Virus record (IMG/VR): IMGVR_UViG_3300023172_000062
Span: 1 to 41,914 of that record
Direction: 5' to 3' (one strand)
Length of the DNA stretch: 41,914 bases
From: a virus
Shown here one piece after another: positions 14,552 through 20,607 of the stretch. Position numbers and translations under genes: made by a program. The notes under the pieces are model-generated. The model was not told where the DNA came from. It did no database searches and was given only the letters and a program-made list of their open reading frames with translations. The first letter of the stretch is position 1. The number at the start of each line of letters is the position of its first letter.

Positions 14552-15634
14552 TTAATCCTCCTGTGTTTCTAATGCTTCTTCGCTATCTTCGGCTGGTTTA
14601 TAGATAACATGTTCATCCATAACGTCAAAGATAACTTGTCTGAACTCTGGGTCTTGAAGTTTCTCGACCCATTGCTTTGCTTGAAACTTAAACTCTCTTC
14701 CCTCTTTCGAGGTCAGAGTGTACCAAGCTCCTCCGGCTTTCAATCTTTCAGAGCCTTTGATGGCATCAAGCCAACTTTCCTCATCTTGAATTCCAACTTG
14801 CTGACCCCAAAGCAACTTAAAGTTGCAAGTCCTTCCAGCGGAACCAAAACGAGACTTTTCAAGTTTAACTTTCACTTCAGAACCAATCCTAACACCATTG
14901 GAATCCAAAATGTAAGCAGCCTTTGCTTTTCTGGCAGTGAGCCAGATTCTCAAAGAATAGGTATAATGAGCAGCTTTGCCTCCCGGTGTGAAATAAGGAG
15001 TAGTCAAAGCTTCTGCAATATTACTGGTGATATTCGTTTTAAGCTGATTAACAATCAAGAAAGTTGATTGTGTGTTCGCCAAAGGAATCGTCACCTTCGA
15101 GAAGGCTTTGGAAAGAATCCTAGCTTTCATTGCCATGGAAGATTGAGGGTTGAAGTCGCCTTCAACGTCTTTCTCCGCAGGAGTGTGTGCTAGGGAATCC
15201 CAAATAAACAGCCATTTCTCTTCATCTGCCAAAAGAGTTTCAATCATTTCGAATACTTTCTCAACAGATGCTGCTTGGACATAAAGCAAGTCATCAACAT
15301 TACAACCAGCTTTTGCCAAGAAAGTAGGATCAATTGCTGATTCAGCGTCGAAGTAAGCAACTCTAATGCCCATCTTTTGTGCGTTACCAGCAATTTGTGC
15401 AGCCATGAAGCTTTTCCCACTAGCTTCAAGTCCTGCAATCTCCGTGATCTTTCCAACAGGGATGCCAGCCAATTGACCTCTGCAAATGATAGAGTCCAAC
15501 CAGCGTGAGCCGGTGGGAATCCATTCTTTGACTTCTGTTGGATTTTCTTTGTTGAGGTTGTGTGCAACCGTCATGCCTACCTTTTTATTCAGCAGCTTGC
15601 GGTACACATCCATGTCTACTTTACCAGCGGTCAT
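14552..15634 (-). CDS. uvsX: RecA/UvsX-type recombinase
   Basis: Forms filaments on single-stranded DNA and performs strand exchange, driving recombination-dependent replication and repair. The ATPase core has Walker A GLEASGKS (68-75), the catalytic E of the AYFDAES region and Walker B LFIWDSLAH. FLIVNQLKTNI and YFTPGGKAAHYTYSLRIWL match the RecA loop and dimer regions. At 360 residues it is close to T4 UvsX (391) and RecA (about 350). An acidic tail ends the protein. It follows the SSB gene by 3 bases, the natural partner for filament loading. Confidence 0.96.
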   Translation of the reverse strand: MTAGKVDMDVYRKLLNKKVGMTVAHNLNKENPTEVKEWIPTGSRWLDSIICRGQLAGIPVGKITEIAGLEASGKSFMAAQIAGNAQKMGIRVAYFDAESAIDPTFLAKAGCNVDDLLYVQAASVEKVFEMIETLLADEEKWLFIWDSLAHTPAEKDVEGDFNPQSSMAMKARILSKAFSKVTIPLANTQSTFLIVNQLKTNITSNIAEALTTPYFTPGGKAAHYTYSLRIWLTARKAKAAYILDSNGVRIGSEVKVKLEKSRFGSAGRTCNFKLLWGQQVGIQDEESWLDAIKGSERLKAGGAWYTLTSKEGREFKFQAKQWVEKLQDPEFRQVIFDVMDEHVIYKPAEDSEEALETQED

Positions 15635-15637
15635 TTA

Positions 15638-16369
15638 TCAACCCCCAAGAAGTTCGTTGAAAGCCTTTCCAACTTTGTCTTCGACATTAGAAGAGTATTT
15701 CTCAACTTCATCTTTGTCGCCACCAGCAAGGTATCTATCAAGCAGAGCTTGAACATCTTGTGTGGTTTTTCTTTCGAAAAGACCATCAAAGTCCGGAATA
15801 GCCTCCAGAAGTTGAGCGCATTCCTCGTCACCATCTTCGCATGCTTTCGAAGCTCGACGCTTCGGAGTAAGAGTGGTAGAGGGGAACATTGCTCCCGGTG
15901 CTTTACCATAAGCAAGAACCAAATCGGTTCCAGTGTCAGTATCGGTAATATCACCGTAGTCGGGGTTCAAAACCAATTGAAGCAATTGCTCATAAACAGT
16001 TTTGGAGTAACCCCAAATCTTCACACCTTCTTCTTCTTTTCCTCGAACGAGGACAGGCGAGAAGAACCTTTGCTTTGGAAACAGCTTTTTAGCCATTTCA
16101 ATAGACTCCGGAGTGCCTTCGCGATAAAGTTCGGAAGCAAAGTCCAAAACAGGGGACTCATCACCAAAGTTACGCTTCGGGCAAAGAGTCGGAGCTTTGT
16201 CCAGTCCGTAATAGAACCAAAACTCTTTGAACGGATCGCCATCCGAAGTGGGCAGAATACGAATGGTTTGCTCTCCATCTTCCGGTTTCCAGAAAAGATT
16301 GTCTTTACCGCCTCCTTTGTTTTTCAAGCGGTTGTACTTTTCTCTCATTTTTTTCATGTCAATAGCCAT
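15638..16369 (-). CDS. gp32-like single-stranded DNA-binding protein
   Basis: Coats single-stranded DNA during replication and recombination. The 243 residues start with a basic segment (DMKKMREKYNRLKNKGGG), the site of cooperative self-contact in gp32. FWKPEDGEQTIRILPT follows, a common opening of T4-type SSB cores, and the end is acidic. The zinc knuckle of T4 gp32 is not visible; only an isolated CPKRN remains. I chose the ATG at 16369 because AAAGGAGAAAA precedes it; an in-frame ATG at 16417 lies too close to the -10 box. It has its own promoter (16413-16441) and heads the uvsX pair. Confidence 0.87.
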   Translation of the reverse strand: MAIDMKKMREKYNRLKNKGGGKDNLFWKPEDGEQTIRILPTSDGDPFKEFWFYYGLDKAPTLCPKRNFGDESPVLDFASELYREGTPESIEMAKKLFPKQRFFSPVLVRGKEEEGVKIWGYSKTVYEQLLQLVLNPDYGDITDTDTGTDLVLAYGKAPGAMFPSTTLTPKRRASKACEDGDEECAQLLEAIPDFDGLFERKTTQDVQALLDRYLAGGDKDEVEKYSSNVEDKVGKAFNELLGG

Positions 16370-16372
16370 TGT

Positions 16373-16396
16373 TTTCTCCTTTGTGTTGTTAACAGC
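16373..16396 (-). repeat. 24-base leader element, copy 2
   Basis: GCTGTTAAC, then A, then ACACAAAGGAGAAA, just ahead of the SSB start. It matches the nuclease leader at 7579-7602 at 23 of 24 positions and contains the ribosome binding site. T4 gp32 represses its own translation through its leader, so a similar site is possible. Confidence 0.6.
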
Positions 16397-16412
16397 TTCG
16401 AGCTTGTGTAAT

Positions 16413-16441
16413 ATCATATCAAAACGAATTCAAAAAGTCAA
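16413..16441 (-). promoter_or_regulatory. sigma70-type promoter for SSB-uvsX
   Basis: -35 TTGACT (16436-16441) and -10 TATGAT (16413-16418) with a 17-base spacer, in the gap after the preceding gene. The SSB ATG is about 44 bases after the -10. Confidence 0.83.
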
Positions 16442-16455
16442 GAACTTTTTTCAAA

Positions 16456-16707
16456 TTATTTCAAATTCAAAGTTCCAGACATATGATAAGAAACCAATTC
16501 ACCCAATAGAGTATTATGATTAATCACTCTGTAACCATTGTTCTCAATATCCCAAACCAACTCCATCCCTTCTTGGAGTTTTGCTTTCTTTCCACCTTTC
16601 CCTTCGGGAAGAGCTTCTTTTGGAATCTCATCCAGCTTCACAAACTTCATACTTCGAACAGAGCCATCTTTCTTTTTAAACGAACCGTGATAAACATTGA
16701 ACTTCAT
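16456..16707 (-). CDS. small beta-rich protein of unknown function
   Basis: An 83-residue protein opening MKFNVYHGSFKKKDGSVRSMKFVKLDE, with alternating hydrophobic strands and a basic turn. A short acidic/lysine middle follows (PEGKGGKKAKLQEG), then another strand pair. It resembles small conserved proteins of marine myoviruses, from memory only. It starts 1 base after the FtsZ-like gene and ends just before the SSB promoter. No function is assigned. Confidence 0.75.
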   Translation of the reverse strand: MKFNVYHGSFKKKDGSVRSMKFVKLDEIPKEALPEGKGGKKAKLQEGMELVWDIENNGYRVINHNTLLGELVSYHMSGTLNLK

Positions 16708-16708
16708 T

Positions 16709-17524
16709 TTACTCTCCTAAGTTTATTCCTTGATGGAAGTGTGTTTTTTTTACAATCAAACCAAAATCATAACCAGATTCATTCGGATAAATCTTATAAC
16801 AAAAATTCTTCTTTTCTTTAAAGTTGCCTTTGATCAGCGAAATAAGATCAACATCTTTTTCAAGCCTTTCTTTGTTGATGGACATATAATACCAAAACTC
16901 ATTTTGATTGTCAAGCAAAAAATAATCATTTTCAGAATTATTTTCAAAATCATATGATCCAATTGACAAGATCCTATTTCTTTCCATTGAAGAGAACTTT
17001 GTTGCTGTGATCGGCTTTGTGTTCTCAAAGTAATTCAGCATATGGATCGAATAGCTGATTACGTCATTAATCTTATCAAACTTGTTCATGAATGTCAAGC
17101 CTGAAATTGAACTTTCTAATTTCTCATTTGAAATCAAGATAATATCCTTGAACACACCAGACCTTGCATAGTCCTGCAAGGCGTTGAAGATCAGTCTGTG
17201 CTGTAAGGAATACTTCTCATAAAGTTGATCTTCTTCTGGAATGATCAGAACTATCCTGATCTCTGTTTCTTTGAATTGCTCCAAGATCTTCAAGGAACAT
17301 CCGGAGATTGTTCCGGAAGTTGAAACAAAGAAAAGAGTCTCGGAGTGTCTTGGAACAACTTGAATATTGAAATGATCTTCATATTCCTTATGCGATCCTC
17401 TTTCTTCGATCAGAAAGCCCCCTTCCCTTCTTTCTGTGTCGAAAAGATAAAGATTGTATTGAGGATATTGTTTAAACTTTTCTGCGATATTACAACCACA
17501 GTTGCCCAAACCAATCACATTCAT
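16709..17524 (-). CDS. tubulin/FtsZ superfamily-like protein
   Basis: A 271-residue soluble protein. It opens NVIGLGNCGCNIAEKF, like the first FtsZ glycine loop, then NLYLFDTE (nucleotide-binding strand). LFFVSTSGTISGCSLKILEQF at 64-84 stands where FtsZ has its GGGTGTG tubulin signature, followed by strand IRIVLIIPE. Later IILISNEKL, then FDKINDVISYSIHML, match the FtsZ 'IVIPNDRL ... AFxxANDVL' block. The signature is degenerate (TSGTISG), so GTP hydrolysis may be weak. The ATG at 17524 overlaps the pyrF-like stop by 4 bases. Phage tubulins (PhuZ/TubZ) position DNA in cells; that role here is inference. Other Rossmann-like folds cannot be excluded. Confidence 0.72.
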   Translation of the reverse strand: MNVIGLGNCGCNIAEKFKQYPQYNLYLFDTERREGGFLIEERGSHKEYEDHFNIQVVPRHSETLFFVSTSGTISGCSLKILEQFKETEIRIVLIIPEEDQLYEKYSLQHRLIFNALQDYARSGVFKDIILISNEKLESSISGLTFMNKFDKINDVISYSIHMLNYFENTKPITATKFSSMERNRILSIGSYDFENNSENDYFLLDNQNEFWYYMSINKERLEKDVDLISLIKGNFKEKKNFCYKIYPNESGYDFGLIVKKTHFHQGINLGE

Positions 17525-18195
17525 TGTTTCTCTTCCTTGCAAAGTTTTTCATACCATTCCAAAACACTTTCTTTTGGGTCTTCGGAATTGTAAATGCTTC
17601 TTCCAATAATAGGATAATCTGTGAATGAGTTTTCTTCGCAGCCTTGCGCTCCAAACCCCGGAGAGTAGATGATCCTATCTTCTCCCAAGATGCTTGAAAC
17701 TTTCTTGTAAAATTCGTGTTTACTTGGAGGAAGAACAAACCTTTTCACTCCAAACTCTGCTGCTTGCTTGTAAATCTTCAAAGAATCTTCATCAGAAAAG
17801 AAGCCCCCTTCTTCTTTCGAAAACCCTTGATGAGTCATTTTGCCGCCAACAATTGTTTCAATGTTTCTTTTTTTCAATTCCTTCAACCAAAAGTCCAAAG
17901 AGTCCGGTCCAGCAAAAGGAAACAAGATCGCTTCATCAACGCCAGCCATTTTCATAGCAGAAGCAAAGTTCATTCCCATTTGTGGGATGTCGTTTCCTCC
18001 TTTTTGATGATCATAGATCACTTTCTTGTTTGGCGCTCTGAACTTTACCTCATTCACACAACGGATCAAACCAAATGTAAAAACAAGATGAAATCCAATC
18101 TTATAACCATAAACCTCTTCCATATCTCCTGTTTGCTTCATAATCTTAATTGCTTTTTGCATAGGGCAATCAAGAGAGATAACAATCTTTTTCAT
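17521..18195 (-). CDS. pyrF: orotidine 5'-phosphate decarboxylase-like protein
   Basis: OMP decarboxylase makes UMP, the last step of pyrimidine synthesis. The 224 residues form a TIM-barrel pattern: ISLDCPMQKAI at the first strand, YKIGFHLVFTFG (K32), and YDHQKGGNDIP with D62, K65 and D69, which is the Asp-Lys-Asp catalytic set in the 'DHQK..TDIP' branch of the family. The end GFGAQG...YPIIGRSIYNSEDP is the phosphate-binding loop. It sits between polA and the FtsZ-like gene with 4-base overlaps on both sides. With nrdJ and thyX it suggests active pyrimidine supply. A sibling barrel of the same suprafamily, such as a sugar-phosphate decarboxylase, is a weaker alternative. Confidence 0.88.
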   Translation of the reverse strand: MKKIVISLDCPMQKAIKIMKQTGDMEEVYGYKIGFHLVFTFGLIRCVNEVKFRAPNKKVIYDHQKGGNDIPQMGMNFASAMKMAGVDEAILFPFAGPDSLDFWLKELKKRNIETIVGGKMTHQGFSKEEGGFFSDEDSLKIYKQAAEFGVKRFVLPPSKHEFYKKVSSILGEDRIIYSPGFGAQGCEENSFTDYPIIGRSIYNSEDPKESVLEWYEKLCKEEKQ

Positions 18196-19337
18196 ATGTC
18201 CATTTCCTTCATTTGTCCGAAGTTTCTTCCGCCGGCAATATTTGTTTTGAATTTCCCAAACCTTGTTTCTTGGAACCTTCCAAGTATGCTTTGGACAATC
18301 TCCATATCTTCCAAGTCGAAATCAATAACCAAAGAATCGTGAATAGTAAAAGCCACATCAGATCTCCTCCCTTCCAGCATTTTGTCAATTTTCAAAACTT
18401 GCTCCATGAAAAGATCAGATGTTGTTGATTGAATAAGGTAATTTAGAGCGTGATGTTGATCTGCTTCTATTTTCCTTCCAAATGGAGTTGTTATTATACC
18501 ATCTTTATACCATCTTTGCAAGATCTTTTTTCTGTTGAAGATCTTTTCCAAAGCTTTGTTTTCTTTTTCGGGATTGTAAAACCAAGCAAATGTTTTTTGC
18601 TTTGACTTTTCTCTAGTGAATTCTCCACCAAATACCTCTTCTGCGATCCAAGAGTGAAGATCGCCTTCCGGCTGCTCTTGCTCGGCCAAAGCCAAGAAAG
18701 TTCTCAATTCAGCAGCGTTGAAATCCAGTTCAACAAAACAGGCCCTATAAGGCTCAACAAGGCCCCTCAATTCTTTTTTGAGGGTCAGTATAGGGAAAGA
18801 GCCTTTCTTCGTCGTTAAACGGCCTGTAACGCTCTTGAAAGGGTTGTATTTGACCCTAGTTGGAACTCCTTCAAACTTTTTCCTCAAATGAAAGGGAATG
18901 TTGGAAAGATTGATGTTCAGATCCTTTTCTGCGATCTTGGAGCAAAGCCCGTAGATGCCTGTCATCAAGTCGTTGTTTTCTTTTTCTTCAAAAGTTTCAA
19001 ATACATGTTGACAAATTTCTTGTTTCAGGGTAAAATACTTATTGATCAAGTCAAAAGGAAAAATCGTGTGAACGTTCATTTTTGTTGGATCGCATCCAAC
19101 GTGCTGGAAAGATTTGAGGAATGCTTTCATTCTTTTCTGACATTCTTCCCATTCTTTCGAAATGGTGGCAGGGCAAACTTCGGAAAGAGATTGGCCTTCT
19201 GTCAGAACAATGCCGTATTTGGCGGAGGGACGATTAAGCTTGGGGTTGAACTCCCAAGTTTTGTTTGCGGACTTGGGGATGTAGTCAATAACTTGACCTT
19301 GAAGAAATACCTTGTTTTGAAGTGTTTGAAAGTACAT
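18192..19337 (-). CDS. small family A DNA polymerase, no exonuclease domain
   Basis: A 381-residue polymerase module. TGRLTTKKGSFP near 171 matches the 'SGRLSS' region. Motif A is ELDFNAAELR with D205. Motif B is the R/K helix REKSKQKTFAWFY (242-254). LNYLIQSTTSDLF follows, and motif C is TIHDSLVID with H333-D334, where S335 replaces the usual Glu. All catalytic aspartates are present, but both the 3'-5' and 5'-3' exonuclease domains are absent and the thumb is short. I chose the ATG at 19337 because GGAGGAAAA precedes it. It heads the early operon after the promoter at 19381-19409. Repair, primer or gap filling beside DnaE is inferred. Confidence 0.93.
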   Translation of the reverse strand: MYFQTLQNKVFLQGQVIDYIPKSANKTWEFNPKLNRPSAKYGIVLTEGQSLSEVCPATISKEWEECQKRMKAFLKSFQHVGCDPTKMNVHTIFPFDLINKYFTLKQEICQHVFETFEEKENNDLMTGIYGLCSKIAEKDLNINLSNIPFHLRKKFEGVPTRVKYNPFKSVTGRLTTKKGSFPILTLKKELRGLVEPYRACFVELDFNAAELRTFLALAEQEQPEGDLHSWIAEEVFGGEFTREKSKQKTFAWFYNPEKENKALEKIFNRKKILQRWYKDGIITTPFGRKIEADQHHALNYLIQSTTSDLFMEQVLKIDKMLEGRRSDVAFTIHDSLVIDFDLEDMEIVQSILGRFQETRFGKFKTNIAGGRNFGQMKEMDI

Positions 19338-20595
19338 TTTTCCTCCGTGTCTGTTTGGAACAATTTTTGAGCGTGTTGTAAGTATACTCGATGACTGACT
19401 TCCTGTCAAGACCTTTTTTCAAAATTCTTTCTATATTAAATTTTAATTTATTTATATTCTTATTACTTTTAAAAATAAAACTTAAAAGATCTGAATAATA
19501 ATAAATTAAATTATTGTTTATCAAATAATTTTGAATATAATAATCTTGGTATTCATATTCTGTTAAGATCTTTCTTTGAATAGAATAAGATCTATTGATT
19601 TTAGTATTTGATTTAGAACAAGATTTAACAATTTGTTCAGATTTAAAGATCAAAGAATATTGCTTTAATATTTTCAAATAAGCTTTGAAAAAAGAATAAT
19701 ACAAAAGTTCAAATTCTTTGTAGCTACCTTCGACAACTTCGAAGTTTTCCTCGAAGTAATCTTTTAATTGTTTATTTTTTAATTGACTTTTTGTTGAAGA
19801 TAAGTTAAAATCCATAAAAAACCGCCAAGGAACATTTTTGTCATATCTCATACCGGAAAGATAACAAAGACAAACCAATCCACCATACTGCGGGATTCTA
19901 TAAAAGTTATCAAACTTAAATTCATTGTTATCGTAAGGTGCATTAGCATCTCCGATTTCAAACCCAAGTCCTGAATTTAACATTGAATTACGAAAAGAAA
20001 GAATGTAATTTGAATATAAGATCTCAGGGCCTATTCTTTGTTCTTTGAAAAGTGAATAGATTGTTTTTATAAAAAGATCAAAGTTGGAAGCTTGATCTAA
20101 GGGTGTTCCCAAGATAAAATCTTCAAACTTATCCAAGATCAGATCAGAAGCAAAATCCAAATAATCTTCTTCTACTTCTTCTGGAAGTTGTGCCCCCTTT
20201 TGAATAAGAAAAACTTCTGAGAATAAATCAATTTGGTTTTTGCCTATTGCAAAGTCATATTTTCTTATATCATAAAAATTTTGATATATGTTATAAAGGT
20301 CTTTGTTAAGGTAGATCTCTTCGTCATCTGTGAATTTTGGATCAACCAATTGAAAAGAAGATCTTTTTGGGATTATAACTTGTCCTTTTTCGTTTACTTT
20401 CCCAAAGTAAAATCCTGTTTTGACAAAATCAAAGCCATCAGGAAGAAGGATTGGAGAGCCTCCTTTGATAAACTTTAGTCTTTCAACAAATGCTTCTTTC
20501 AAGGAAGATTGGTTGGACTGGTTTGAAGGAATAACATCGTTTGTATAATTTTCGCTAAGATCTAAATTGATCTTATCAAGATCAAACTTTTCCAT
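19285..20595 (-). CDS. probable virion/baseplate-module protein, unknown function
   Basis: A 436-residue protein rich in Asn, Lys, Tyr, Ile and Phe, from an unusually AT-rich stretch. A recognisable block is GGLVCLCYLSGMRYDKNVPWRFFMDFNLS; the second half is helical and low-complexity. No family is recognised. It follows the large hub-like gene by 12 bases, so it probably belongs to the late tail module. Its last ~40 codons contain the early promoter at 19381-19409 and overlap the polA start by 53 bases, so the C-terminal tail may tolerate change. Confidence 0.75.
   Translation of the reverse strand: MEKFDLDKINLDLSENYTNDVIPSNQSNQSSLKEAFVERLKFIKGGSPILLPDGFDFVKTGFYFGKVNEKGQVIIPKRSSFQLVDPKFTDDEEIYLNKDLYNIYQNFYDIRKYDFAIGKNQIDLFSEVFLIQKGAQLPEEVEEDYLDFASDLILDKFEDFILGTPLDQASNFDLFIKTIYSLFKEQRIGPEILYSNYILSFRNSMLNSGLGFEIGDANAPYDNNEFKFDNFYRIPQYGGLVCLCYLSGMRYDKNVPWRFFMDFNLSSTKSQLKNKQLKDYFEENFEVVEGSYKEFELLYYSFFKAYLKILKQYSLIFKSEQIVKSCSKSNTKINRSYSIQRKILTEYEYQDYYIQNYLINNNLIYYYSDLLSFIFKSNKNINKLKFNIERILKKGLDRKSVIEYTYNTLKNCSKQTRRKNVLSNTSKQGISSRSSY
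19381..19409 (-). promoter_or_regulatory. sigma70-type promoter for the polA-pyrF-ftsZ-like operon
   Basis: -35 TTGACA (19404-19409) and -10 TATACT (19381-19386) separated by 17 bases. It lies inside the 3' end of the last late-module gene and about 44 bases before the polymerase ATG. It marks the boundary between the virion and early replication regions. Confidence 0.85.
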
Positions 20596-20607
20596 TTGAT
20601 TAGTTCC

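Noticed and set aside
16370-16417. Longer SSB start at 16417
   Set aside because: It falls inside the -10 region of the promoter, and the ATG at 16369 has a strong AAAGGAG.
19338-19409. Longer polymerase start at 19409
   Set aside because: The upstream start lies at the promoter -35; the ATG at 19337 has GGAGGAAAA and keeps the transcript start upstream.
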